64,000 nt of DNA from Gammaproteobacteria bacterium (GCA_019634835.1 JAHCAO010000005.1:62001-126000); one strand, 5' to 3'. Counted from the first letter of the stretch, positions 9,501 through 19,259 are shown. Notes: generated from the letters alone by a model not told the origin. Numbers and translations: made by a program.

Positions 9501-12500
9501 CTGTCCTGCGTGGAAACGTGGATTAGAAAGCCATCATCCTCGTGTCAAAGCTTATACACAACAACTCTTATTACAGTTTAAATCCGAATATCAAGACCAG
9601 TACGCTGATACGTTAGCAACGAGCATTGCTGAATCTTCCGGTATGGAAAAACTCGCTACAGCAGAAACGTTAATCACGACTGCGATCGAACCTCCAGATG
9701 ATGCTGAAACAAGTGAAATGTTAGCATCCATGCATGAAGCGATACATCGCAAAAAACTGGCGGCACAAATAGAAAGACGACTGGAAACCTGGAACAAACA
9801 AACGCCGCGTTTTCAATCAACGGAGCAATATTGCCAAGCGATTGTAAATGGCGAGAAGAAGAAACGCTTAATTGAACTCATCTCTACCGAAACTGTGCAC
9901 GCGATGAGCCTAACCTTGCAACGTTATTGCAAAAATATTCATCGTCCTTTTTTCTATGTGCATTCGCCAGATGATTTAATCTGCTCCGCCGCTTATGTTG
10001 AACGTGAAGGCAAGATTGGCGTATTAAAAGAAAAACCTGGTGGCCCTTTGCATCAATTCTTAATAACCCATCAAGACAAAACTAACCCGCCCGTCTTGAT
10101 CGTGAATTATGACCAATTTGATGCAGATGACATTATCCGATTTAATGCATTACTTGACGAGATACGCAAAGCAGATGGCACACTCTTACCGGAATGCGCA
10201 ATGGTGGTTGGACTCATCAACCCCAGCAAACCTAACTGTTACCAAGGGGAAGATTTCTATTCACGTTTTGGTACAGAGAATGTGGACGCTTGCACTTCAA
10301 CAACAGACCAACTCTTTCCATGTGCTGCTATACCAAACCGCTCTCAAGACACGGGAGAAGCTTTCCCGATTAACTTATGCCATGCGCAAGATTGGAAAGA
10401 ACGCTTATTAGGCCGTTGGGTAATCAAAAGAGACCAATTACTTTTTGAAGAAGGGATATTATCAGAGGCACTCACTTCTGGCCTTCCTATCGACATTCAA
10501 AATGGATTATGGGACAACGCCTCATTTCGGTATTTCTGGAACCAAGCCTTGGCCCTGGGAGAAGTATCCGCTTACGGTCAAACCTTCTCGCTTCATCAAG
10601 CCAACATCGTATGCAGTGAAGGGTATGACTGGAAAGCATTACGCAAGCAAGGCCGCTGGGAAAAAGGACTACCAGCAGATTTGCTTGTACTAAATCCGCA
10701 TCTTTTTAGTGACTATTTTAATCGTTATGAATGCGACAACCATCATAAACAACTCACGATGCTAACCGGGTGGATAGCTACCCACCAAGATCAACGCTTA
10801 TCTGTCAATGTCACACGTTCATTAAACGAAGATGAGTGGGCGACGCTCTTGATTGAATGTGCGAAACACCGCGTTATCTTGCAATGTCATTGTGCCCCTT
10901 CAGTGACTTTACCTCCATCACTTACTCCGCCTGATTGGGCAACAGAAGCCGCACCGCCTGTGCCAAAAACCACCTGGAACTATGCAGTCACAGAAGCACC
11001 CACATTGATGATTGAAAGCACCGACACAGATGCCACCATCGCCATCATCCTGGCAAAAGAGGAAGGGAAACCTTATCAAGTGATCGATATCTCTGAGAGT
11101 ACCAGCAGTGACTTATTGAGGCGTCTAACAGCAGAATTTAAGGAAGAAGCTTTAAAGTTTGAGTTTACCGAATCAAAATGCGCTTTAATACAAGCATTAA
11201 AAAACGGTGAAAATGTGATATTAACTGGCCAATTTTCTCCTGAATTAGCAGATAAGCTGTCACCGCTTCTACTCGCTCAGCAGCAGAAAAAAAACTCCGA
11301 AAAACTCATCCTGGTCAGCAGCGATATGAGCTTATTTCAATTTATACCGATTCAAGAACACACTGTCACAGTCAATGAGAAAAAAGCTTGCTTAAGCAAA
11401 ATATTTGACACGGATAAAATACATGCCCTAGGCGAAAAGATAGAGAGCGAACCACTGAGCCGATTGACCGCTCGCCTTATGTATCCAGCAGAAGCAAAAA
11501 ACCAAGACCCTTGGCAAGGATTGAAAAGCTTATCAGGCAGAGTCCGATTGCCACCCTTTGATCCCAAGCAAAGTACAACTCTCGCCAACACCTTCATCGA
11601 ACAACGCAAAGTAGCAGTGAACGCTATGCTTGAGCATTCTCCTTTTGTTTATTTAACAGGACTAACCGGCGTCGGTAAATCTACGTTTGTAGAAAAATAC
11701 TTAGCTTCAGATCACACCACCTTATACCGTGGCGAAAAATCCATGCAAGAGTGGGCGTTAAATCATGACCCGAATAAGCGCAAACTCTTATTTATCGATG
11801 AAGCCAATATTACCTCACGGCAATGGAGTGAATTTGAAGGGTTATTCCATCATCCTCCTGGCATTTTGATAGAGGGCTTTTACCATAAACTCGCCGATCA
11901 ACACAAAGTTATCTTTGCAGGTAACCCTTTAAATTACGGTGGAGAACGCAAACTCGCTCCTCTATTTGAACGCCATGGTAATGCATTAGTCTTTGAACCC
12001 TTGCCGCCTGAATTAATTTATGAAGAAATATTAAAACCGGTATTTCACGGTACTGTGCTTCAATCACAAGCACTGGAGATTTCCGCTGAACTGTTAAAGC
12101 TATACCAATTTTTGTGCGAATGTTCACAAGATACCGTCTTAATTTCACCGCGTGAATTACAAACGATGGCTTTGTTAGTCCTTTCACGCTATGAACAAAG
12201 CCAACTTACCAAACCAGATCCTGTTCTACTCGCACGCTATTATGCTCTTCTCATCGCTGATCCTCTCACACCAAAATCACACCAAACTAAACTGCATCAG
12301 CAATTTTCTGCTCCTCCACTTCCCAAACCTAGGGATGTAGAACCAAAGCATTTTCTCGTCACCCGCTCGCGTCGTCCCCCCTACCAACAACTAACAGATT
12401 TGACTGCCTTACGTACTTATCGGCGTCATCATGCCAGAAACGATGCTCAACGCTACGGAGGATTGGGTGGTATTGTCATTGAAGGTGAACCTGGTATCGG

Positions 12501-13224
12501 AAAAAGTGAACTGGTGGTAGCTCATCTACTCGCTCATGGTTATCAAGAAGCCACTGAGACAAATGCATCTGGTAATGTCTTTTACAAAATGCCTGTGAGC
12601 ATGCAGCTTGATGAGAAAAAGAAATTACTATTGAAGGCGTTTCATGAAGGAGCGATTGTCATCGTAGATGAAATCAATAGTTCGCCCATGATGGAACGCT
12701 TACTCAATGACTTATTAATGGGAAAGACCTCAGAGGGTTCCCGCCCTAAACATCCTGGTTTCATGATTATCGGTACACAAAATCCCATGCAGACAGGACG
12801 ACGCAAGCCAAGTAACGCACTCGCAAGGCGACTTATGCCAATTTATTTACCTCCTTATCCCAAAAAGGAAATGAAAGAGATTCTGATAAAACGCAACATC
12901 GAGAAAAGCACGGTCGATATCATGGTGAAAGTGTATCACGATAAATTACAACAAGCTCACCACGAACAACGCACTCCAGCACCCACATTCAGGGATTTAT
13001 CCAATACCGCCAGCGATTATCTGAAGAGCTACTCTCAGCAGCATCACTCTCCCGTACCCTCTCCTACTGAAACTAACTACATTACACCTATTAATATGAA
13101 AACTAGCATGCATTCTATGTTTCCTTCACCTGATAACAGAAGATCAGAGAAGCCTAATATATCTGAACAAGATAAAGACTTTTTAGAACAATCTATTCAA
13201 GCTAAAAAAAATCGTAAGTATTAG
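6550..13224 (+). CDS. Giant LRR / YopT-like (C58) protease / tandem AAA+ protein, putative effector
   Basis: This 2224-residue protein has no recognised named homologue. A TTG start at 6550 is chosen because ACGAGGA lies about eight bases upstream, the in-frame stop at 6490 limits extension, and the next in-frame Met is about residue 113. Residues about 265-690 hold eight-plus tandem double-LRR units (NLKSL and KLETL blocks). A Ser/Thr-rich linker (about 697-715) follows. Residues about 730-930 resemble C58 peptidases: C782 in DGMCRALCDLF, H876 in PWHAITV and D893 in YDPNFP. The C-terminal half is AAA-like, with intact Walker A/B pairs at K1710 and D1750-E1751, then K1985 and D2040-E2041. There is no signal peptide or membrane segment. 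It stands alone between the aas-type gene and the efflux operon. LRR plus a YopT-like domain suggests a translocated effector. That is inference; only the domain motifs are seen. Confidence 0.8.
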   Translation: MPYPKDFYYNEKSSEPAYSRTPHGQPDVDRLIRNEAAWKKSHLAVEEKKKTLIFSDWTAQHWSDEKKAQVKNAINKLLDNGFVIYQWQNGKVIPLTKEELSALDCGDKNRKMTLVPPDEIVIAAMNQHSLIKDQVHILDDYWLQYVIEDSDVWRPRILDTSHLNYNSHEDYLNQVLNILRIANPKVEKIIHSQFTAAINAWVQKVRDLREISVENHFTQFTDDDVITSVAELSNKGTLSVEGETITLSEIAQLEKITFYYRRQWCKTPTDGLEHLLVNASKLKSLDLSLTNIRESDFNQALPLSKLETLRLVNFTATIINIKHFLINAINLKSLELIRCTLDNQALPLSKLETLCLASLTATTTDLERFLINAINLKSLDLDLSTLEGSGFNQALPLSKLETLRLVGLTTTIVNLEYLLDNATNLKSLELIRCTLEDGFNQAHPLPKLETLRLENLTASIVNLEHLLSNASNLKSLQLIRCTLEDDFNQILPLPKLETLCLEAGLTTTTVTLEYLLGNTSNLKSLQLNRYALKDGFNPAFSPSKLETLSLFGVPIIIATDLEHLLLASTTTLKSLDLSYCDLQGDFGQQGLELSNLETLTLIGSTISKANLNYLLFKAKNLKSLTLRGHELQSDLNQVELGLSNLETLDLSRTTITANNLEYLLDKATNLKSFTWEGLSLLGHLSKKLKKLLSLMNLYSSSSSTNTSSDSASSSTHAPLADPIHNPQSHLTQEPTADNFQFKYKGKDKSLHQGVVTEQFSQYLTLIRSPDSKFIPKIQDGMCRALCDLFKKRKSPAEFNQFLKEIVVWDGKTYPVDKDLKKHFDEILEHYKKEYVDARPKRQHTYLGENLAAFLLQHESDKYKPPAGVLIFTNPWHAITVNYSTQDKKWYMYDPNFPDGVKTLNRVQLLKHMRESLGRLISVEEKTFLSTLLPISDAGIFIRDGGLLILCQSDHPDLLLKSLLKQGSPFSHDELQGLLLRDTQGCPAWKRGLESHHPRVKAYTQQLLLQFKSEYQDQYADTLATSIAESSGMEKLATAETLITTAIEPPDDAETSEMLASMHEAIHRKKLAAQIERRLETWNKQTPRFQSTEQYCQAIVNGEKKKRLIELISTETVHAMSLTLQRYCKNIHRPFFYVHSPDDLICSAAYVEREGKIGVLKEKPGGPLHQFLITHQDKTNPPVLIVNYDQFDADDIIRFNALLDEIRKADGTLLPECAMVVGLINPSKPNCYQGEDFYSRFGTENVDACTSTTDQLFPCAAIPNRSQDTGEAFPINLCHAQDWKERLLGRWVIKRDQLLFEEGILSEALTSGLPIDIQNGLWDNASFRYFWNQALALGEVSAYGQTFSLHQANIVCSEGYDWKALRKQGRWEKGLPADLLVLNPHLFSDYFNRYECDNHHKQLTMLTGWIATHQDQRLSVNVTRSLNEDEWATLLIECAKHRVILQCHCAPSVTLPPSLTPPDWATEAAPPVPKTTWNYAVTEAPTLMIESTDTDATIAIILAKEEGKPYQVIDISESTSSDLLRRLTAEFKEEALKFEFTESKCALIQALKNGENVILTGQFSPELADKLSPLLLAQQQKKNSEKLILVSSDMSLFQFIPIQEHTVTVNEKKACLSKIFDTDKIHALGEKIESEPLSRLTARLMYPAEAKNQDPWQGLKSLSGRVRLPPFDPKQSTTLANTFIEQRKVAVNAMLEHSPFVYLTGLTGVGKSTFVEKYLASDHTTLYRGEKSMQEWALNHDPNKRKLLFIDEANITSRQWSEFEGLFHHPPGILIEGFYHKLADQHKVIFAGNPLNYGGERKLAPLFERHGNALVFEPLPPELIYEEILKPVFHGTVLQSQALEISAELLKLYQFLCECSQDTVLISPRELQTMALLVLSRYEQSQLTKPDPVLLARYYALLIADPLTPKSHQTKLHQQFSAPPLPKPRDVEPKHFLVTRSRRPPYQQLTDLTALRTYRRHHARNDAQRYGGLGGIVIEGEPGIGKSELVVAHLLAHGYQEATETNASGNVFYKMPVSMQLDEKKKLLLKAFHEGAIVIVDEINSSPMMERLLNDLLMGKTSEGSRPKHPGFMIIGTQNPMQTGRRKPSNALARRLMPIYLPPYPKKEMKEILIKRNIEKSTVDIMVKVYHDKLQQAHHEQRTPAPTFRDLSNTASDYLKSYSQQHHSPVPSPTETNYITPINMKTSMHSMFPSPDNRRSEKPNISEQDKDFLEQSIQAKKNRKY
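7380..8600 (+). repeat. Tandem 144-147-bp repeats encoding double LRR units
   Basis: In-frame repeats within the giant gene; homologous TCAAAGCTAGAG-like starts fall at 7459, 7594, 7741, 7885, 8029 and 8176, giving a period of 135-147 bases (45-49 residues). Each unit carries NLKSLxL followed by KLETLxL. Eight units and a partial ninth can be read. Several are nearly identical at DNA level, which points to recent internal duplication. Confidence 0.85.
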
Positions 13225-13281
13225 AGTTTGAATTCTCAAAATCTCTCTGCTAAATGCTGTATATATACTTGTAGCGTTTTA

Positions 13282-16200
13282 TTAATGTGCCTCTGGCACA
13301 CCAGCAAAATCATTTTCAGCTGTTTTACGACTCAAGTCTTCAGCCAATAACACATACATCGCAGGTACAACAAATAAAGTAAACAATGTACCGATAGCAA
13401 TACCAGTAGCAATGACCAATCCAATATTGAAACGACTCTCTGCGCCCGCGCCAGTAGCAGTAATCAAAGGAATGACGCCTATAACCATCGCAATTGAAGT
13501 CATAAGAATAGGACGTAATCGAATAGAAGCAGCTACTTGCACTGCTTCACGTTTATTTTTTCCAGTTAATTGCACATCATTCGCAAACTGCACAATCAAG
13601 ATACCATTTTTACTGATTAATCCAATTAATGTTACTAAACCCACTTCACTATAAATATTGAGCGTAGCATTACCTATCCCTAAACTAACAAAAATCATTG
13701 CACCACAAATTGACATTGGCACACTAATCAGAATAATGAAAGGATCACGAAAACTTTCAAACAATGCTGCTAATGATAGATAAATGATAATCAAGGCAAA
13801 AAAGAAAGTGATCACTAAAGCAGAACCTTCTTGTACATATTGACGTGATTGCGATGCATAATCGATATAATATCCTTCCGGTAATACTTGCTTTGCAATT
13901 TGTGCCAACGTTCCTAATGCCTGTCCCATTGTAACACCTGGAAAAGCAACAGCAGAAATCGTGGTTGAGTTAAGCTGTTGGAAGTGATTAAGAGATTCAG
14001 GAACAATCTCATTTTGTAATGTTGCTACTGTTGATAAAGGTATATGCGCTCCACTAGCAGTTGAAATGTAATAATCTAATACCTGATGCGAATTTAATCG
14101 CACATCACGCACCATCTGCGGAATCACTTGATAAGACCGGCCAGCATAATCAAAATAATTGATATAACCTTCACTCAACGATGTTCCCAATGCATCGCCA
14201 ATGTCCTGCATATTTAGACCTAAGTCAGATACTTTATTCCTGTCTAATACAATGGTTGTTTGTGCTTGGTCAATTTTAAGATCTGCATCAATATAAGCAA
14301 ATAACCCGCTAGAGCGTGCCTTTTCCAATACTGAGCTTAGCACTGTGTTTAAGTTATCAAAAGTTTCTGTCGTGGTGATCACAAATTGAATCGGTAAACC
14401 GCTGCCTCCACCTGGTAAAGATGGTAATTGAAAAGCAGCAATTTTTGCTCCTGCGATTTTATTCAACTGAGCCTGTATGAGCGGCTGCAATTGGTTTGAT
14501 GTCTGCTTTCGTTTATCCCAAGGTTTTAAGACCATACCAATAATACTCAAATTTAATCCACCAGCACCATCTACTTGAAAGATATGATCCGTTTCAGGAT
14601 ATTTCATATAAATCTTACTGACTTGGTTAGCATAAAGCTGGGTTTGCGCTAATGCAGAATTTGCTGGTGCCGTGACTTGCGAGATAATAATACCCTGGTC
14701 TTCTTGTGGCGCAAGCTCAGATTTTGATGTCACAAATAAAAAATAATTACTCAATAAAATAATAACTGCAAATACTACAACAACCGGTAAATAATTAAGT
14801 GCATCATGGAGACCTCGTTCATAACCCTTTTGCAGCTTTGCAAACATCTTGTCAGTAAAAGCAATAAACTTAATTTTTTTTTCTTCACTGGCAGTATGCA
14901 ATAATTTAGAGCACATCATGGGAGAAAGTGTCAAAGCAATAATAGCTGATATCGTCACTGCACCCGCAAGACTAAAAGCAAATTCAGTAAATAATGTTCC
15001 GGTTAATCCACCCATGAATCCAATTGGTACGTACACTGCAATCAAGACAATCGTCGTCGCGATAATTGGTCCCACCAATTCTCTCGCTCCCTGAATAGCT
15101 GCTTGAAATCTAGGTTTACCTTCTTCCATATGCCGCTGTGCATTTTCTACTACAATAATCGCATCATCCACAACAAGACCAATAGCGAGTACAAGAGCCA
15201 GCAAAGTCAATAAATTAATTGAGTAGCCCAGTACTAGCATGATAAAAAACGTGCCAATAAGCGACAATGGAATTGCAATGACCGGAATAGTAACGGAATG
15301 TAGTGAACCTAAGAATAAGTAAATGACAACCGTCACAATAATGAATGCTTCTATAAGCGTTGTAATCACTTCAGTAATAGAACTACTAACGAATTGACTA
15401 GAATCATAAACAATATTTGATTTCAATCCTTGTGGTAGTTGTTCTGCAATAGAAGGATAAATTTTTCTTACATTATCAATTACCGTCAGTAAATTGGCTG
15501 ATGGCGCAACTTTAATACCAACATAGACTGCCGTTCGGCCATCAAAGCTCACCGCCGAGTCATAATTTTGCGCACCTAAATTCACATTCGCTACGTCACC
15601 CAGTCTAATAACAGCACCATTTTGTTCTTTAATAATTAACTGACGAAACTGGTGCACATCAGTGATATTAGTTTCCGCAGTAAGATTGCGAATAAACATT
15701 TGGCCATCGGTTCGTCCTACTGCTGAAATAAAGTTATTGTTAGAAAGGGCATTAGCCACTTCATTAGGTGATATTCCATAACCTGCCAACTTAATAGGAT
15801 CTAACCAAGCACGCAGTGCATACGTTTGGCCACCAAGAATTTCTGCCAACTGAACACCTTGTACCGCCTGAAGTTTAGGCTGAACGACACGAATCAGATA
15901 ATCGGTAATTTTATTGAGCGGTAACACATCGCTATAAAATCCAATATACATTGCATCAATCGTTTCTCCTACTGCCACTGTAGTCTGTGGCAATTGTGAA
16001 CTCTTCGGTAACTGGTTCAGCACAGCATTCACTTTAGTGGTAATATCAGATACTGCTTTCAATGGGTCATAATTTAATAACAGATTAACATTGATAGTAC
16101 TTGTTCCTTGCGTACTACTCGAAGTCATGTAATCAATCCCACCTGCTTGGGCAATTGAGTTTTCTAATGGCGTCGTAATGAAACCAGCGATTACATCTGG

Positions 16201-16365
16201 GCTAGCACCAGTATAAGTAGTAGTCACTGTGACAACAGCATTTTCTGTAAATGGATATTGCATGATGGGTAAAGAAAAAATAGAACGTAGCCCCAGCACC
16301 AGGATCGTCAGACTGACTACCGTAGCAAGTACAGGTCGTTTAATGAATAAATCTGTAAATTGCAT
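13282..16365 (-). CDS. RND efflux inner-membrane transporter (HAE1 family)
   Basis: This is the proton-driven permease of a tripartite efflux pump (AcrB/MexB type) and sits in the inner membrane as a trimer. The 1027-residue length is typical. It starts with MQFTDLFIKRPVLATVV, the usual first membrane segment, and has twelve predicted segments around two large periplasmic loops. The proton-relay residues are visible: the Asp pair in LVVDDAIIVVEN (TM4) and the Lys in SKNGILIVQF (TM10). It is the third gene of an OMF-MFP-RND operon, 74 bases after the adaptor gene. Substrates cannot be told from sequence; HAE1 membership suggests drugs, dyes, detergents or other hydrophobic compounds. No local TetR- or MarR-type regulator is present. 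Confidence 0.93.
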   Translation of the reverse strand: MQFTDLFIKRPVLATVVSLTILVLGLRSIFSLPIMQYPFTENAVVTVTTTYTGASPDVIAGFITTPLENSIAQAGGIDYMTSSSTQGTSTINVNLLLNYDPLKAVSDITTKVNAVLNQLPKSSQLPQTTVAVGETIDAMYIGFYSDVLPLNKITDYLIRVVQPKLQAVQGVQLAEILGGQTYALRAWLDPIKLAGYGISPNEVANALSNNNFISAVGRTDGQMFIRNLTAETNITDVHQFRQLIIKEQNGAVIRLGDVANVNLGAQNYDSAVSFDGRTAVYVGIKVAPSANLLTVIDNVRKIYPSIAEQLPQGLKSNIVYDSSQFVSSSITEVITTLIEAFIIVTVVIYLFLGSLHSVTIPVIAIPLSLIGTFFIMLVLGYSINLLTLLALVLAIGLVVDDAIIVVENAQRHMEEGKPRFQAAIQGARELVGPIIATTIVLIAVYVPIGFMGGLTGTLFTEFAFSLAGAVTISAIIALTLSPMMCSKLLHTASEEKKIKFIAFTDKMFAKLQKGYERGLHDALNYLPVVVVFAVIILLSNYFLFVTSKSELAPQEDQGIIISQVTAPANSALAQTQLYANQVSKIYMKYPETDHIFQVDGAGGLNLSIIGMVLKPWDKRKQTSNQLQPLIQAQLNKIAGAKIAAFQLPSLPGGGSGLPIQFVITTTETFDNLNTVLSSVLEKARSSGLFAYIDADLKIDQAQTTIVLDRNKVSDLGLNMQDIGDALGTSLSEGYINYFDYAGRSYQVIPQMVRDVRLNSHQVLDYYISTASGAHIPLSTVATLQNEIVPESLNHFQQLNSTTISAVAFPGVTMGQALGTLAQIAKQVLPEGYYIDYASQSRQYVQEGSALVITFFFALIIIYLSLAALFESFRDPFIILISVPMSICGAMIFVSLGIGNATLNIYSEVGLVTLIGLISKNGILIVQFANDVQLTGKNKREAVQVAASIRLRPILMTSIAMVIGVIPLITATGAGAESRFNIGLVIATGIAIGTLFTLFVVPAMYVLLAEDLSRKTAENDFAGVPEAH

Positions 16366-16439
16366 GTGATTTCCTTAAATACCTGAATCAAATGACACAA
16401 TATGTTGCTGTACACAAACTTGGCCACAAACGATAAGGT

Positions 16440-17576
16440 TTAGCGATCAACCAAATTGGGTGATGGATTATCACTTGGCTGTACCACATTATTAATAGCG
16501 ACACGACTACCATTTTGCAATTTAAGCTGACCGCTGGTCACCACTATATCGCCTTCATTCAAGCCTTTTAACACTTGTATCTGATCCCCTCGCGCATCAC
16601 CTGTGGTAACAAATGTTTGGTTAGCAATATAAATAGGTTCACCTTTATCATCTTTACCTTGCTGCGTCACAATGTAAGCAATATCACCATATGGATTGAA
16701 TGTAATGGCTGTTTGCGGCAAAGTTAGAAAACGTTTAGGCACACCTATAGTGACTTCAACAGATGCAAACATACCTGGTATGAGATCCAAATTAGGGTTT
16801 GTCAAAATAGCTTCAACTTGAACATTGCGGGTATTAGTGTCTACCACAGGCTCTATCGTCGTTATTTTACCAGTGAACTTTTTTTCTAGATAAGCATCTG
16901 ACGTGATAGTAACCGTTTGCCCCACCTTAAGTTCAGATAACGCTTGTTGCGGCAGATAGAAATCAACGAAAATAGGATCTAATGTCTGCAAGCTAGTCAC
17001 TCTATCACCGACATTTAAATATTGCCCAGGATTAACATTTGAAATGCCTAAACGTCCACTAAATGGTGCTCGTATTGTTTTCTTAGCAACCATTGCTGCT
17101 TGCTGAGCAGTCAACCCTTCTAAGTTTTTTAGATTCCATTTGTCTGAATCGACGGTTTGTTTACTGACAGCTTGCGCTGCATATTGAGCCTTATCACGAT
17201 CGTAAGTTATTTTTGCAAGCTCAGTTTGCGCTTGTAATGCGTGTAATTGGCCAATTTCCGCATCTGCATTCAATTGCACTAATATTGTGCCTTCTTTGAC
17301 GACAGCTCCTGGTGTAAAATAAATTTTCTGTACCATACCAGCCAGCTCAGTTGTCACATTAACACCTACTATGGCTCGCAAACTACCAACCGCTTTTAAA
17401 TGAGACAGCCATGAAGCAGTGCCAACTTTCATGGTTGAAACCGTCATTACAGGTGCCCGCATAGTTGCCACATAGCGTTTCATCATGAATCCTGTAAAAA
17501 TTTTCCATCCAAAGATTCCTCCAAATAAAACGCCAACTAAAATAAGCATTATAGTCATGCGTTTTTTCATCAACAT
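16440..17576 (-). CDS. RND efflux periplasmic adaptor (membrane fusion protein)
   Basis: The adaptor bridges the RND permease and the outer-membrane channel in the periplasm. The 378-residue protein has an N-terminal membrane anchor (about residues 8-27), a barrel-sandwich/lipoyl half-motif around VVKEGTILVQLN, a coiled-coil hairpin rich in Ala, Gln and Lys (about 105-165), the second lipoyl half around TIRAPFSGRLGISNVNPGQY, then beta-barrel and membrane-proximal domains. The start overlaps the end of the outer-membrane-factor gene by about seven bases, implying translational coupling. Of the two near starts (MLMKK), the first is given. No lipobox is seen, so it is probably held by the uncleaved N-terminal segment. 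Confidence 0.92.
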   Translation of the reverse strand: MLMKKRMTIMLILVGVLFGGIFGWKIFTGFMMKRYVATMRAPVMTVSTMKVGTASWLSHLKAVGSLRAIVGVNVTTELAGMVQKIYFTPGAVVKEGTILVQLNADAEIGQLHALQAQTELAKITYDRDKAQYAAQAVSKQTVDSDKWNLKNLEGLTAQQAAMVAKKTIRAPFSGRLGISNVNPGQYLNVGDRVTSLQTLDPIFVDFYLPQQALSELKVGQTVTITSDAYLEKKFTGKITTIEPVVDTNTRNVQVEAILTNPNLDLIPGMFASVEVTIGVPKRFLTLPQTAITFNPYGDIAYIVTQQGKDDKGEPIYIANQTFVTTGDARGDQIQVLKGLNEGDIVVTSGQLKLQNGSRVAINNVVQPSDNPSPNLVDR

Positions 17577-19078
17577 GTCTCCTTATTCAAACTCACCTTC
17601 ACACACCATGCCTTATTCCACCATCCTCCGCCCAATGCTTGAAAAAGCGCAGCTGTATCATTATAGCGAGCAGCCTGTGCTTGTATCACTGCAATCCGTA
17701 TTGTTTGATATTGCTGCTGTGCATTCAACAAGGACAAATAACTTGCACCACCCAACAGATACTGCTTCCGGGTCAGATATAAATTATCGCGTGCTGAATT
17801 TTCCGCACGCTTCTGTGCACGCAGGGCCCTAGCATCTGCTTCGAGTGCACGCAAAGTATCAGCAACATTCTGAAATGCTTGCAATACGGTTTGGCGATAT
17901 TCTGCAGCTGCCTGGTCATAAGCTGCGATAGCTTGTCGGCGCTGAGCAAGCAATGCACCGCCATGTAATAAGGGTTGAGTAATGCCGCCAGAAATAGACC
18001 ATACTTTAGAAGATGTATTAAACAAATTAGATAGCACAGCTGATTCCCATCCATCGTTTCCATTAATGATAAATTGAGGAAATAAATTTGCCGTCGCTAC
18101 CCCAATTAAAGCACTAGCCGCATGTAAAAGCGCTTCGGATGCGCGCACATCTGGCCGCTGCCTCACTAGATTCGATGGTAAACTAACAGGCAGTTCCGCA
18201 GGTAATATCAATGCACCTAATTTTATGGTGGGAAGCGGACCATTAGGAAAGTTTCCTACTAACACTAAAAGTGCATGACGAGATTGTGAGAGGCTTTTTT
18301 CAAGTGGAGGCAAGGTAGCACGCGTCTGATTAACAAGTGTCTGCTGAGTTAATACGTTTTCACGAGAAATCCCACCTAAACGAAATTGTTTTTCTAAAAT
18401 CAGCAGTTGATTTTCTTGTGCTTGTATTAATTCATGCGTTGCTTCAATTTGTTCTTGCAGCGATGCCACCGTGACTGCCGTTGTAACAATATTTGATGTT
18501 AACGTAAGGTATGCCGCAATTAACTGAAACTGTTGATAATCAACCTGTGCTCGCAAACCTTCAATCTGGCGCCTAGCACCGCCAAAAACATCTAATGTGT
18601 ATGAAACACTCACGGAAGCATTAAATAAATTAAAAATGCTGGACGGTGTATTCGTGCCAATTGGAACACCTGAATTACGCTGCCGCTGTCCAGTCAAGCC
18701 AACATTAAAAGCGGGAAAAAGACTATTTCCAATTTGCGCATTTAATGCTTCTTGCGCAGCTCGTAAAGCTGCATAAGAAGAAGCAAGATTAGGACTATTT
18801 GATAATCCTGTCGTGATGAGTTGATTAATCTCCGGAGAACGGAACAAGTACCACCACTCGGCAGGGATATTTCGGCCATAGACGAAGGTTTGAGCTTGGC
18901 CTGATTTTCCTGCTGAAGGAGTTTGTACCGTCTTAGCAGGCATGTTTTTTCTTGTATATGAGCGCACTCTAGGTGATGCAGGAGAGTGGAAATCTGGCCC
19001 CACCATACAACTTGTTAACATCATACTAAATATTGCTATCAGAATGGTAAATTTTGCTCTACATCCTCGAGCTTGCAT
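17570..19078 (-). CDS. RND efflux outer-membrane lipoprotein (NodT/OprM family)
   Basis: This is the outer-membrane channel of the tripartite pump. It is a 502-residue lipoprotein: the signal peptide ends in the lipobox LTSC with C24 as the lipidated cysteine, followed by MVGPDFHSP, a hallmark of the NodT/OprM family. Two outer-membrane-efflux-protein repeats with long Ala/Gln-rich helices follow (about 70-260 and 270-470). It is the first gene of the minus-strand operon and overlaps the adaptor gene. The upstream 180 bases to the end of hutI carry no regulator gene, so control of the pump, if any, is from elsewhere. Confidence 0.92.
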   Translation of the reverse strand: MQARGCRAKFTILIAIFSMMLTSCMVGPDFHSPASPRVRSYTRKNMPAKTVQTPSAGKSGQAQTFVYGRNIPAEWWYLFRSPEINQLITTGLSNSPNLASSYAALRAAQEALNAQIGNSLFPAFNVGLTGQRQRNSGVPIGTNTPSSIFNLFNASVSVSYTLDVFGGARRQIEGLRAQVDYQQFQLIAAYLTLTSNIVTTAVTVASLQEQIEATHELIQAQENQLLILEKQFRLGGISRENVLTQQTLVNQTRATLPPLEKSLSQSRHALLVLVGNFPNGPLPTIKLGALILPAELPVSLPSNLVRQRPDVRASEALLHAASALIGVATANLFPQFIINGNDGWESAVLSNLFNTSSKVWSISGGITQPLLHGGALLAQRRQAIAAYDQAAAEYRQTVLQAFQNVADTLRALEADARALRAQKRAENSARDNLYLTRKQYLLGGASYLSLLNAQQQYQTIRIAVIQAQAARYNDTAALFQALGGGWWNKAWCVKVSLNKETC

Positions 19079-19259
19079 TGATACGCAATCCTTTCTGGTT
19101 AGCTGTAAACTTTTACTAATCTAACACAACTTCATGGATGGGCAAAGCTGAGTCATAAAATTTACTATCTCCATATCAGAAGACAATCACCACCGTTTAA
19201 CAAAGAAAGTTGGTACTGAGATATGCTATAATCCATAATATTTCATCAGAAAAATATAA

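Noticed and set aside
9490..9514. Hairpin CACGCAGG/CCTGCGTG inside the giant gene
   Set aside because: Lies in coding sequence with no T-run; probably chance of codon choice.
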